Assembly (NCBI GenBank): GCA_013214575.1
Contig: JABSSD010000198.1
Coordinates: 1 to 41,390, forward strand
Direction: 5' to 3'
Length of the DNA stretch: 41,390 nucleotides
DNA from: Paracoccaceae bacterium
Lineage (GTDB): Bacteria; Pseudomonadota; Alphaproteobacteria; Rhodobacterales; Rhodobacteraceae
Within the stretch, counting starts at the first letter, position 1, and the number at the start of each line of letters is the position of its first letter. The notes below the pieces were generated by a model that was given only the letters and a program-made list of their open reading frames with translations, was not told the origin of the DNA and ran no database searches. The translations under genes and the position numbers were made by a program. Positions 15,255 through 23,333 of the stretch are shown here, one piece after another.

Positions 15255-17386
15255 GATCGCCTGTAATTTTGTGTGCCGCTATCAACGGAAAACCCGTTCA
15301 ATGCGATGGTAAAGCCGAAATCGGTCGAAGGCTCAACACTTGATGTGGTAGTATAGCGCCTGTTAACTGAAAGATCGACCTTGACGCATTCGTTTGTGTA
15401 GACAAATCCAATACCGGCGCGTGACGCACGAGAATCGGAAATATCGTAGCGCAGATTGGCGCTGGCGGACCAGTTCGAATGAATCTGATACCGGCCATTG
15501 AACCAGAACTCCGAGGTTTCCTCGGTTCGGCCTTCGGCCGCATCGGTGCCCAGCCATAGGTAGCTGCCTGAAATCTGGGCGTTCTGGTTGGACCAATCGC
15601 CGCGCAGCTCGGCCTTGGAAAAATTCAGCGCGCCATTTAGCAAGCCGCGTGTTGTGATTGCGATACCGTCGTTAAGCTTGAGCTGCCCGGCCATCAATAT
15701 ATCGGAGGAGGTGCCGCTAAGGCCCGAGGATTTGGTGAATTGGCTGTCTGCCGTGCTGCGAAACACTTGGCCGAGGGTGGCGGAGGCCTGCCAGCCGTTT
15801 TGCGAATACCGAGCCCAGTTGATGCCATAAACCAAGGTCACGCCATCCTCGCGGGCATCGGTTGCCGGAAACCGGGACATTTCCAGCAAATTGCCCTGAT
15901 CAAACTCGACGAAATTGCTTTCGTCATTGGGCACCGCATTGCCAATGGTATCGCTCCAGCCCAGCTGCACAATCGGTTCCAGGAATTCCGAGCCCCCAGA
16001 GGTGGTCTGGCGCGTCATTGGCAGCCGAAATGTAATGGCGCCGCGTGGCGTCAGACGGGATTCATTTGACGAATATGTACTGTCATCCTGAATGTTGAAC
16101 GCATCGGCGGACAGGCCAAATTGGGTTTGGGTGACAACTCCGTTCTGCAGGTGCCATTCGCGTTGCCAGTTGGCATCCACCGTGGTGCGGCCGACATCGC
16201 GGCCTATAACATCAGTGTTCGAAGAGCGGTTGTGGGCATGGGCCAGCAGGGTCATTTGCAACTCACCGCCCAATTGCGCCGGATGAAAGCGCTGCTGATA
16301 ATAAATGTCACCGATCGAGGACGGAATTTCAGTCTGCTCGTCGGAATCCCGCAGCGTTTTGTAGTAAATCATACTGGTGATGAACAGGCTGTCGCGATTG
16401 ACTTTTGTCAGCGTCAACTGCGAGCGCAGACGGTCGAGATCTGGCAGCCCGTAATCGGCAAGATAGGCATCGTCCGAGACGGTTCTGATTTGAAATTTAA
16501 GATTATAGCCCTTGTGCAGATCAAAGGCGCCATCGGCAAACAGATAACCGCGGGTATCGCCGGGCTGCAGGTCATCGCGGGTCAAGGCGCCTTCGACTTC
16601 CAGGGTTCCCGTTTTGAAGGCCTGTCGGTAGCGGGCGTCAAGGGTGCGTGTTTTGGACGACAGGTAGGGGGCCAGTGTTAGGTCCCGGGAATCGCCCAGA
16701 GTGAAGAAGTAAGGCACTTTGATCCCGGTGCCCAAACCCGACGTGGTGCGCACCGACGGCACCAGTAAACCCGAGGCGCGCTCCAGTGTCGGATCGGGCA
16801 GGCGCAGAGCAGGGAAATAGAACACTGGCACATCCAGGATTCGGAATTGCGCGTTCTCAAAGTAGAGCTGTCTTTCCAGCTGGTCGTGGGTGACCTTCTC
16901 GGCCCGGATTTGCCAGAGCGGCGGCGAGCCATCATCACAGATCTGGCAGGAGGTGGCCGATGTCTTGTAGAGTTGCGTATAGCGACCACTGACCCGGGTC
17001 ATCTGCACCGAGGCCAGTTGAAGCTGCTGCTGAAACACCATGCGGGCCCCCTGGAGGATGCCATTGCGGAGGTCTTTGTCCATCTCGGCAGCATTTGCCA
17101 GAATGGTGATCTCGCCGCCCTGATCTATGCGAATAGGGCCCTCGATATGAAGAGTGCCCTTGTCGCGGTCAAAGGTGATTTTCTGTGCCCGCAGGCGGAT
17201 GTCGCCCTGAAATGCTTCGACATTGCCCTCGGCGATCAAGGTGCGGTCCGGGGTGATGTAGACCGTATCGGCAACCAGCAATGCCGGCCGTCTGTCCTCC
17301 ACTGACACCGAGGTTTGCTGGGCACCGGCCGTTGAGGCCAGGATCATCCAGGGAACAAAGGTCAATGCGTATAGAGTGCGACGCAT
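15239..17386 (-). CDS. lptD: LPS-assembly outer membrane protein LptD
   Basis: 715 residues from ATG 17386, chosen because GGAGG (17396-17400) is well spaced for it; an upstream start would overlap that site. A signal peptide ends near TAGAQ. An LptA-like beta-jellyroll domain follows (VADTVYITPDRTLIAEGNVE, later LHIEGPIRI), then a long beta-barrel rich in alternating aromatic strands. It inserts LPS from the Lpt bridge into the outer leaflet, normally with LptE, which is not in the window. A CQIC motif near residue 150 could form disulfides. Gene order lptF-lptG-lptD-surA puts the inner-membrane export pair, the outer-membrane translocon and its chaperone in one transcription unit; the spacing to lptG is 1 bp. 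Confidence 0.94.
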   Translation of the reverse strand: MRRTLYALTFVPWMILASTAGAQQTSVSVEDRRPALLVADTVYITPDRTLIAEGNVEAFQGDIRLRAQKITFDRDKGTLHIEGPIRIDQGGEITILANAAEMDKDLRNGILQGARMVFQQQLQLASVQMTRVSGRYTQLYKTSATSCQICDDGSPPLWQIRAEKVTHDQLERQLYFENAQFRILDVPVFYFPALRLPDPTLERASGLLVPSVRTTSGLGTGIKVPYFFTLGDSRDLTLAPYLSSKTRTLDARYRQAFKTGTLEVEGALTRDDLQPGDTRGYLFADGAFDLHKGYNLKFQIRTVSDDAYLADYGLPDLDRLRSQLTLTKVNRDSLFITSMIYYKTLRDSDEQTEIPSSIGDIYYQQRFHPAQLGGELQMTLLAHAHNRSSNTDVIGRDVGRTTVDANWQREWHLQNGVVTQTQFGLSADAFNIQDDSTYSSNESRLTPRGAITFRLPMTRQTTSGGSEFLEPIVQLGWSDTIGNAVPNDESNFVEFDQGNLLEMSRFPATDAREDGVTLVYGINWARYSQNGWQASATLGQVFRSTADSQFTKSSGLSGTSSDILMAGQLKLNDGIAITTRGLLNGALNFSKAELRGDWSNQNAQISGSYLWLGTDAAEGRTEETSEFWFNGRYQIHSNWSASANLRYDISDSRASRAGIGFVYTNECVKVDLSVNRRYTTTSSVEPSTDFGFTIALNGFSVDSGTQNYRRSCSNS

Positions 17387-17387
17387 G

Positions 17388-18491
17388 TTAGCCATCCTCC
17401 GCATGCAGCAGCAGGCCAAGGGTCAGCATGAGCGAGGCAACTGGCGGCGCCCAGGCCGCCAGGCTGACCGGGATCTGGCCGTTCTCACCGAGGATTTGAG
17501 CGAAATTACGGATGAAATAGAGGCCAAAGCCCAACAACACGGCCATCAGAACCGCCAGCCCGGTGCCTCCCGACCGCGCGTGACGCATGGTGAACGCTGC
17601 GCCGACCAGAACCATGGCCATCAGAAACAACGGCCGCGCCAGTTCCACCTGAAACCGAACCTCATGCCGCTTGGTTGAAAACCCGGCCTGGCCAAGGACC
17701 CGAATTGTCTCTGGCAGCTCATAGATCGAAATCCCGCTGGCGGAGCCAATACTGTCGCGAATCCGATCCTGGGTCAGGGTTGTCGGCAGTTTAAGTTCGT
17801 CATGAATGGCCGAGTTTGTTTCAGGGTTTAGACCCGGTGTCAGAGGCCAGGCCTTGGCATTTTTCAACAGCCAGACGTCCCCTTGAATTTGAGCACTTTC
17901 AGCGATGATCTGGCGCACGGGCCCTCCGTCGGGAGCATAAGAAACGATGGTGACATCATGCAGGCTGATATTGCCGGCCTCACCGCCATAGCCAGCGGCA
18001 TGAATGACGGACTGTCCCTGAGCCCCTCCCTGGCGCAGCCAAAGGCCCTCACCAGACAGCGACACCGCCGCTGAGCCGTCGGTGCGGTAGGAATCCGCCA
18101 GATCCTGATACCGGTTTGAGGTGGCTGCAACAATAGGGTTCAGCGTGGTGACTGTCAGCACGCCAATCAGCGCAGCCATGCTCAGCGGTGCGGCCAAGGC
18201 GCGCAGCCCTGACCGGCCTATGGCCCGGGTCACCACCAATTCGCTACTGCGTGCAAGACCGACAAACAACACAATGGTGGATAGAATCATGATCAGCGGC
18301 AGAAACTGGTCCAACGCGGCCGGCGCCGTCAATAAGGTCAGGTTTACCAGCTGACCAAAACTAAGACCGAGCCCGTCAAAACGACGGAACTGTTCGTTGA
18401 GGTCTATCAACATCACCAGAGTAAGCAAAACAATGCAAATGATGGCGAACCATTGCAGGAAGCGGCGCGCATAATAGAGGTCTAGCGTCAC
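17388..18491 (-). CDS. lptG: LPS export ABC transporter permease LptG
   Basis: A 367-residue YjgP/YjgQ-family permease. Transmembrane helices are evident near the N-terminus (FLQWFAIICIVLLTLVML; then about 60-80 and 100-120), followed by a periplasmic beta-jellyroll region (~130-270) and a C-terminal set of helices (ARPLFLMAMVLVGAAF onward). With LptF and the ATPase LptB it extracts LPS from the inner membrane. The start is GTG at 18491 in a GTGA overlap with the lptF stop. Assigned LptG rather than LptF by position (second in the pair) and sequence character. Confidence 0.93.
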   Translation of the reverse strand: MTLDLYYARRFLQWFAIICIVLLTLVMLIDLNEQFRRFDGLGLSFGQLVNLTLLTAPAALDQFLPLIMILSTIVLFVGLARSSELVVTRAIGRSGLRALAAPLSMAALIGVLTVTTLNPIVAATSNRYQDLADSYRTDGSAAVSLSGEGLWLRQGGAQGQSVIHAAGYGGEAGNISLHDVTIVSYAPDGGPVRQIIAESAQIQGDVWLLKNAKAWPLTPGLNPETNSAIHDELKLPTTLTQDRIRDSIGSASGISIYELPETIRVLGQAGFSTKRHEVRFQVELARPLFLMAMVLVGAAFTMRHARSGGTGLAVLMAVLLGFGLYFIRNFAQILGENGQIPVSLAAWAPPVASLMLTLGLLLHAEDG

Positions 18492-19630
18492 TGGGCAGCC
18501 TCTCTTGTCGCCGGTTGTGAGGGGCGTCTAAACAGTTTGATCGGATGTGCTGCAAGTTGAAGGAAGATGGCTGCGATCACCAGCCCAATTGCCGAGGGCA
18601 GATAGATCAGTGGCCAAAGATCGGCATTCTCAAGGACCGGCCCAGCCACCACGCCGCGCAGGCCTTCGATGACAACCAACAGCACAAAGGCCAGCAGCGC
18701 CTGACGCCACACTCCGAACCGTGAAAATGTCCCCAGCATCAGTGACGAAAACCCGATCAACACAACCGCCACGCAGACAAGCGCCCGGGCAAAGCGCAGA
18801 TGCAGTTCTTCGGTCAATTGGCCGCGACTGAATTTTTCCTGCTCGGCAATCTGATCCAGGCGCGTCAGCAACTCATAACTGGGAATAACCCGAATGCCGC
18901 GGTTTTTCTGACCGCTTTTGTCCGTCAAACTGCTGATGTCATATGAGAAATCAGAAAAAACAGTTGATGATAACCTACGACCCTGAAGATCCATGCGAAG
19001 CGCCATTCCGTCCACCATCACCAGATGGGAGCGATCCTGATCTCGAACCAGAAAGGCCCGCGCCCCGGTATAGAGGACGCTTTGACCCGGGGTGCGCCGG
19101 TCGGACAGGAATACATCGTTCAGCGTTCCGTCCGGGTCGATTTTGCGAATGTAAACGGTCACGCCCTTAGCGGGGTGAAGAAAACTGCCTTCGTTCAACA
19201 GCTTGGCGGTAATATTGCGGGTGACTTCGGATTCACGGTCCTTCAGCTGGCCAATCGATGCAGGCAGCAGAAAATGGGTGAGCACCGACATCATCAGCGC
19301 AGTGACAACACCAAAAACAAGCGCTGGCCGCGCCATTTGCCAGGGGCTGGTGCCGGTGGCCCGCAACACGGTCAGCTCACTTTCTCTGCTCAGCCGGTTG
19401 GTCACCCAAACCGCCGAGGCAAAGGCGGCAACCGGCAACACCATCCGCACAAGATTAGGAAGCGCCAATGCGGTGAATTCAAGAAACACAAGCGAAGACT
19501 GTCCATCGCCAATCAGGCGGTCAAACAGCACCACAGCCCGGTTGATCCAGAACACCGCCACCAGGATCAGCGAGAAGAAGCCGAAAAACAGTAGATATTG
19601 GGACAGCAGGTATCTGTCGAATCGTGACAC
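18488..19630 (-). CDS. lptF: LPS export ABC transporter permease LptF
   Basis: 380 residues from GTG 19630 (VSRFDRYLLSQYLLFFGFF), chosen because G7 at 19636-19642 is spaced 5 nt before it and family members start this way; a TTG further upstream is less likely. The architecture matches its partner: N-terminal transmembrane helices, a periplasmic beta-domain (~120-260) and C-terminal helices. It is first of the lptFG-lptD-surA-pdxA-rsmA run; the promoter should lie in 19631-19810, shared back to back with pepA. Confidence 0.93.
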   Translation of the reverse strand: MSRFDRYLLSQYLLFFGFFSLILVAVFWINRAVVLFDRLIGDGQSSLVFLEFTALALPNLVRMVLPVAAFASAVWVTNRLSRESELTVLRATGTSPWQMARPALVFGVVTALMMSVLTHFLLPASIGQLKDRESEVTRNITAKLLNEGSFLHPAKGVTVYIRKIDPDGTLNDVFLSDRRTPGQSVLYTGARAFLVRDQDRSHLVMVDGMALRMDLQGRRLSSTVFSDFSYDISSLTDKSGQKNRGIRVIPSYELLTRLDQIAEQEKFSRGQLTEELHLRFARALVCVAVVLIGFSSLMLGTFSRFGVWRQALLAFVLLVVIEGLRGVVAGPVLENADLWPLIYLPSAIGLVIAAIFLQLAAHPIKLFRRPSQPATREAAQ

Positions 19631-19810
19631 TGCGACCCCCCCAGATCTAGCCAAATTTATTGTCGCCGATGTTAGCGTAGATTGAGGCCGGGTAAAACTG
19701 CAATTTCAACGTCAACGCAGATCCTTCGCGTTCGACTGCCCCTAGCCAATTGCGGTGTCGCAGGCTAGCTGTTGCGGCACCTCGCATCAACCTAAGCTGG
19801 AGCCCGCTTC

Positions 19811-21310
19811 ATGAGCCATCTGACACCAATCCGTTTTGTCGATTACGACCCCAAGTCACTGTCAGAACAGGTCGGGCGTCTGGTGATCCTGATCACCCCC
19901 GAGGGCATCATGGATCACGCTGGGCGCAGCGCCAACCGTCTGAGCAAAGGCGCCGTGGCGCGGCTCATCGCCAGCGACAGTTTTACAAAGGCCAAGACCG
20001 GTCAGATCATCTCGCTGGGCTGGCCTGCGGGCCTGCAGGTCGAAGCGTTGGATGTGCTGGTATTGCCACGCCGGGTCACTCCGATCGAAGCCCGCAAGGC
20101 CGGTGCGGCCCTGGCCAAAATTGGGGCCGGTAAGGTCATGACGGTGATGGCTGGATCAATGCCCAAAGCGGCGGATCTGGCGCTTGGTATTGCTCTGCGC
20201 AGTTATTCTTTCGATCAGCATAAAACGGCCCAGGACAGCAAGACAGTCGAGGCCGTGGTGATTGCGCATAAGGCGCATGAAGAGATTGCTGCGAAATTTG
20301 CACCGATGCTGGCGGTGGCCGAAGGCGTCCACATGACCCGCGATCTGATCAATGAGCCGGCCAATGTACTGACCACAACCGAATTCGCCAATCGCCTGGT
20401 TGAGATGGAAGCCATCGGCCTGAAGGTCGAGGTGCTGGACGAGCCGCAGCTGGAAGAGCTGGGGATGCGCTCGCTGCTCTGTGTGGGGCAGGGGTCCGAT
20501 AGCCCTTCCAAAGTGGTGATCATGCAGTGGAATGGCGGCCTTGAGGGCGAGGCTCCGCTGGCGCTGGTCGGCAAGGGCGTGGTGTTTGACACCGGCGGTA
20601 TCTCATTGAAACCGGCGGGCGGCATGGAAGATATGACCATGGACATGGGCGGTGCGGGCGTGGTGGCCGGCACCATGCGGGCGCTGGCGCTGCGTGGCGC
20701 CAAGGCCAATGTGGTTGGCTTGGTTGGGCTGGTGGAAAACATGCCCTCTGGCAATGCCACCCGCCCCGGTGATGTGGTGACCTCGATGAAGGGGGACACC
20801 ATCGAGGTGATCAACACCGATGCCGAAGGTCGTTTGGTGCTCTGCGATGTGATGTGGTACACGCAGGAGCGGTTCAACCCGGTTGCGATGATTGACCTCG
20901 CGACCCTGACAGGGGCTATTATCGTTGGGTTGGGCCATGAAAATGCCGGCGTGTTTTCAAACAATGACGCGCTGTGCAATGCCTTTCTCAAAGCCGCGGC
21001 TGCCGAAGATGAAGGCGCTTGGCGGATGCCCCTGGGCAAGGGCTACGATGATCTGATTAAATCCCGCATCGCGGATATTAAGAACACCGGCGGCCGCGCC
21101 GCGGGTTCCGTTACCGCAGCCCAGTTCCTGAAGCGGTTCGTCACGGACGAGACCCCTTGGATTCACCTGGATATTGCCGGCGTTGCCTCGGTCAAATCAG
21201 ACACCACCTATGCGCCCAAGGGGGCCACCGGCTGGGGAGTGTCTGCGCTGAACCGGCTGGTATACACCGGATTCGAGACGCAGACCGAGACGCAGACCGA
21301 GACGGAGTGA
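19811..21310 (+). CDS. pepA: Leucyl aminopeptidase (M17)
   Basis: A 499-residue cytosolic aminopeptidase using two divalent metals. Metal and catalytic residues are visible: VGKGVVFDTGGISLKP (253-268, with Lys255 and Asp260) and INTDAEGRL (334-342), the family signature. An N-terminal macro-like domain precedes the catalytic domain. It removes N-terminal residues in peptide turnover; in some bacteria PepA also binds DNA. The ATG at 19811 follows GGAG. The protein ends in a low-complexity tail, ETQTETQTETE, made by an in-frame hexanucleotide repeat and not typical of the family. holC follows 7 bp later, so the two are probably cotranscribed. Confidence 0.96.
   Translation: MSHLTPIRFVDYDPKSLSEQVGRLVILITPEGIMDHAGRSANRLSKGAVARLIASDSFTKAKTGQIISLGWPAGLQVEALDVLVLPRRVTPIEARKAGAALAKIGAGKVMTVMAGSMPKAADLALGIALRSYSFDQHKTAQDSKTVEAVVIAHKAHEEIAAKFAPMLAVAEGVHMTRDLINEPANVLTTTEFANRLVEMEAIGLKVEVLDEPQLEELGMRSLLCVGQGSDSPSKVVIMQWNGGLEGEAPLALVGKGVVFDTGGISLKPAGGMEDMTMDMGGAGVVAGTMRALALRGAKANVVGLVGLVENMPSGNATRPGDVVTSMKGDTIEVINTDAEGRLVLCDVMWYTQERFNPVAMIDLATLTGAIIVGLGHENAGVFSNNDALCNAFLKAAAAEDEGAWRMPLGKGYDDLIKSRIADIKNTGGRAAGSVTAAQFLKRFVTDETPWIHLDIAGVASVKSDTTYAPKGATGWGVSALNRLVYTGFETQTETQTETE
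21275..21304 (+). repeat. Hexanucleotide repeat at the 3' end of pepA
   Basis: Alternating GAGACG and CAGACC units (five hexamers) encode the Glu-Thr/Gln-Thr tail just before the pepA stop. The NAGACN core is shared with the microsatellite at 2439-2484. Confidence 0.85.
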
Positions 21311-21317
21311 GGCGATA

Positions 21318-21776
21318 ATGGGCGCAGTCTTCTTTTATCACCTCACCCGCAGGCCATTGGAACAGACCTTACCCATGCTGCTGGAAAAGGCACGGGGAGC
21401 GGGCTGGTGGGTTGCGGTTCGCGGTCGTGATCCGGATCGCATGGGGTGGTTGGACGAACATCTCTGGCAGGGCGCTAAGGATAGTTTTCTGCCACACGGG
21501 GTGCAGGGTGGGCCCAATGATGCGCTGCAGCCGGTATTGCTGACAACTGGTGCAATGGCTGCCAATACCCCGGATTGCGTGATGGCTGTCGACGGTGCAT
21601 CGGTGAGTTCGGATGAGGTCGAGGCGTTGCAGCGGGTCTGTGTCTTGTTTGACGGCACCGACGCAGATGCCGTTAAACGCGCGCGCAGCCAGTGGAAGAC
21701 ACTGACGGAGGCTGGCTGTTCGGCACAATACTGGTCCGAGGACTCGGGGCAGTGGGAAAAAAAGGCAGAGACCTGA
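21318..21776 (+). CDS. holC: DNA polymerase III subunit chi
   Basis: 152 residues resembling HolC: an N-terminal VFFYHLTRRPLEQTLPMLLE, then GWWVAVRG, the tryptophan-rich LDEHLWQ, FLPHG and, later, the hydrophobic CVLFDGTD strand. The chi subunit links the clamp loader to single-strand binding protein. The pepA-holC neighbourhood is common in alphaproteobacteria and supports the call. The ATG at 21318 is preceded by GGAGTGAGG overlapping the pepA stop. Confidence 0.9.
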   Translation: MGAVFFYHLTRRPLEQTLPMLLEKARGAGWWVAVRGRDPDRMGWLDEHLWQGAKDSFLPHGVQGGPNDALQPVLLTTGAMAANTPDCVMAVDGASVSSDEVEALQRVCVLFDGTDADAVKRARSQWKTLTEAGCSAQYWSEDSGQWEKKAET

Positions 21777-21779
21777 GGG

Positions 21780-21812
21780 CAGGGGCGCTGCCCCTCTTGG
21801 CCTGCGGCCAAT
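21780..21812 (+). terminator. Two adjacent hairpins behind holC
   Basis: GGGGC-GCT-GCCCC followed by TTGGCC-TGC-GGCCAA lie within 35 bp of the holC stop. Neither has a T-run, so they may act as a weak terminator or as 3'-end protection. Confidence 0.45.
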
Positions 21813-21816
21813 TCAC

Positions 21817-21841
21817 CCTGAGGTATTTTGGACAAGAAGAA
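21817..21841 (+). repeat. Short interspersed intergenic repeat, copy C
   Basis: CCTGAGGTATTTTGGACAAG then AAGAA; it matches copy D (opposite strand) over GAGGTATTTnnnACAAGAAGAA. Confidence 0.75.
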
Positions 21842-21859
21842 GCCGGGCTGGCTCTTCCC

Positions 21860-21875
21860 TTAACCGAACGTTAAC
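21860..21875 (+). promoter_or_regulatory. CtrA-type binding site (TTAA-N7-TTAA)
   Basis: TTAACCGAACGTTAACC contains TTAA, exactly seven bases, then TTAA followed by C, the full consensus for the alphaproteobacterial cell-cycle regulator CtrA. It is not in front of a conventional gene: the next plus-strand features are a strong hairpin and a terminator. The site is nearly symmetric and could act either way. Chance occurrence cannot be excluded, but an 8-base match plus the flanking C residues is suggestive in GC-rich DNA. Confidence 0.55.
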
Positions 21876-21890
21876 CAAGATCTGATCTTG
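21876..21890. promoter_or_regulatory. 15-bp palindrome next to the CtrA-type site
   Basis: CAAGATC-T-GATCTTG is a perfect odd-centred palindrome starting directly after the CtrA-type box. It could be a second operator or a short hairpin at the 5' end of the presumed transcript. Confidence 0.5.
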
Positions 21891-21919
21891 TTCCTTGTGC
21901 GGTACAGGCTGAGGAGCCA

Positions 21920-21988
21920 ATGACCGCACAAGGAGAAGCCTCGCTGCGCGACCCATCTGCGTCACGTGGCGGGGTGCCTAGCGATTAG
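21920..21988 (+). CDS. Possible 22-residue peptide inside the structured region
   Basis: ATG 21920 with GAGGAG at 21911-21916 opens a 22-codon frame (MTAQGEASLRDPSASRGG and four more residues) ending TAG at 21986-21988. Both the Shine-Dalgarno sequence and the start codon sit in the loop of the 12-bp hairpin. Composition alone cannot show that it is translated. Confidence 0.2.
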   Translation: MTAQGEASLRDPSASRGGVPSD

Positions 21989-22030
21989 CCTTAAAGTGTC
22001 TTGCCACCGATGTGGGCGCCGCCTGTTATT

Positions 22031-22060
22031 CTTCTTGTTTCAAATACCTCCGCCGGAGGC
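22031..22060 (-). repeat. Short interspersed intergenic repeat, copy D
   Basis: On the minus strand it reads GCCTCCGGCGGAGGTATTTG then AAACAAGAAG, with an internal CCTCCG/CGGAGG hairpin. It lies just behind the end of the minus-strand protease gene. Confidence 0.75.
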
Positions 22061-22083
22061 CTGCGCCAACAGGCGCATTTTTT
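22061..22083 (+). terminator. Intrinsic terminator, plus strand
   Basis: TGCGCC-AACA-GGCGCA followed directly by T6 (22078-22083). Its polarity fits a plus-strand transcript coming from the 21.9-kb region or from holC; for the minus-strand protease gene the T-run is on the wrong side. Confidence 0.8.
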
Positions 22084-22085
22084 GG

Positions 22086-22667
22086 TTAGCGGGTCAAGAC
22101 CAACGAGCCGTTGCGAATTTCAATGCTGGACCAGCGTTGAAGATAGCTCATACCAAGCAGCGATTGGTCCAACTCGCCCTGGTTGACCCAGACCCGGACA
22201 TTTTTGTCAGTGATGGGGCCCAGTGAAATACTGTCAAGCCAGACCGAGGCGGTGCGCACCTCTCCGTTGGCGGTGTTGGCGCGGCCCAGGTAGGCCAGGG
22301 TATCAGGGTCTATTCCGGCCCTGCGCGCATCTTTTGCGTTCAATACAACATCGGTGGCACCGGTATCGACCAGAAAGGTGATGGGCACGGAATTGATGTG
22401 GAGAGTCAGATAATAGTGACCGTCGGCTGAGCGTGGTACCGAGATCTGGCCGCTGTTGCGGATCACGGATTGTTGCGAAAGGACCGTGCGGCGGATGTCA
22501 TCCCAGAGCCCATAACCTGCAATCACGCCCAGAAAGATAAAGGCCCAAATGGCGAGCTGCTGTATTGTTTTTCCCAGCTGCTGGCGGTTTTGTACAAACA
22601 CCCAAGACCCCACAGCCGCCAGCATCAGCACAAGGTAGATCACCCGGCCGTAATCGACATCTGTCAT
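22086..22667 (-). CDS. Membrane-anchored retropepsin-like aspartic protease (TIGR02281 type)
   Basis: 193 residues from ATG 22667, preceded by AGGAGG at 22674-22679. Two hydrophobic helices near the N-terminus (about 7-25 and 37-55) anchor a soluble domain with the retroviral-protease-like active site FLVDTGATDVVL (near 98-109) and a late LLGMSYL flap-like motif. Proteases of this clan act as dimers, with one Asp from each subunit. The physiological substrate is unknown. It stands apart from marC by 45 bp on the same strand, so cotranscription with the marC/ABC-F pair is possible. Confidence 0.85.
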   Translation of the reverse strand: MTDVDYGRVIYLVLMLAAVGSWVFVQNRQQLGKTIQQLAIWAFIFLGVIAGYGLWDDIRRTVLSQQSVIRNSGQISVPRSADGHYYLTLHINSVPITFLVDTGATDVVLNAKDARRAGIDPDTLAYLGRANTANGEVRTASVWLDSISLGPITDKNVRVWVNQGELDQSLLGMSYLQRWSSIEIRNGSLVLTR

Positions 22668-22712
22668 CAAACATCCTCCTGCGGTCCCATTTAGGCGCTG
22701 ATGCGGAACCTG

Positions 22713-23333
22713 CTAGCCAGCAAATCCGAAGTCCTTTAGCCCGTCGAGAATGAACTGCACCGACAGCGCGGCCAGCAGCATTCCCAGAAGCCGGGTGATC
22801 ACATTGATACCGGTTTTACCCAGCATGCGCTCAAAGTGGCCAGAGGCGAGGAACATCACCACCAGAACGGCCAGCACCGCCAGCATAACGGTTATCACCA
22901 TGGCAAAGCCTTCGATACCTGGCCTTTGCCCGGCCAGCAAGATCACCGTAGCAATCGAACCTGGTCCGGCAATCAGCGGCATTGCCATTGGAAAAACCGA
23001 AGGATCCTCAATGTCGTCGTCGCTGCCCTGATCCTGCCGCCGCTTTGTGCGTCGTTCAAACAGCATGTCCAGTGCGGTGAGAAACAGCAGGGCGCCGCCA
23101 GCCACCCGGAAGGCGGCCATCGAGATGCCAACAAATCCCAGCACCGCCTCGCCAAAGGCGGCAAACAGCGCCAGCAGTCCGGCCGCGGTGAAACAAGATC
23201 GCAGCCCAACCGAGCGCCGTCTGGCTGGGCTCATGCCTTGAGTCAGTGCCAGAAATACCGGTGTCAGGCCAATCGGATCCACAATGACAAACAGTGTCAC
23301 AAACGAGGTGATCAGAAAGGCCGTGTCGATCAT
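22713..23333 (-). CDS. MarC family integral membrane protein
   Basis: 206 residues from ATG 23333, the start that opens MIDTAFLITSFVTLFVIVDP; the longer frame runs back into the ABC-F gene and is unlikely. About six transmembrane helices with the family's polar DPIGLTPVFLALT in helix 1 and PMAMPLIAGPGSIATVI in the middle. A short charged loop (ERRTKRRQDQGSDDD) faces one side of the membrane. The function of MarC/YhgN proteins is not settled; an early link to multiple antibiotic resistance has not held up. The start overlaps the upstream ABC-F stop by 4 bp. Confidence 0.88.
   Translation of the reverse strand: MIDTAFLITSFVTLFVIVDPIGLTPVFLALTQGMSPARRRSVGLRSCFTAAGLLALFAAFGEAVLGFVGISMAAFRVAGGALLFLTALDMLFERRTKRRQDQGSDDDIEDPSVFPMAMPLIAGPGSIATVILLAGQRPGIEGFAMVITVMLAVLAVLVVMFLASGHFERMLGKTGINVITRLLGMLLAALSVQFILDGLKDFGFAG

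Larger units (their letters stand above)
21892..22083 (+). ncRNA. Candidate structured small RNA or leader transcript
   Basis: This stretch, part of a 309-bp gap between holC and the next gene, looks like a transcription unit. It starts with a perfect 12-bp inverted repeat, TCCTTGTGCGGT (21892-21903) with ACCGCACAAGGA (21923-21934). The 19-nt loop itself holds GGCT-GAGG-AGCC and an ATG. It ends in a GC-rich hairpin plus T6 at 22083. A CtrA-type box lies 17 bp upstream. I do not recognise the RNA family. It could instead be the holC 3' UTR. Confidence 0.4.
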
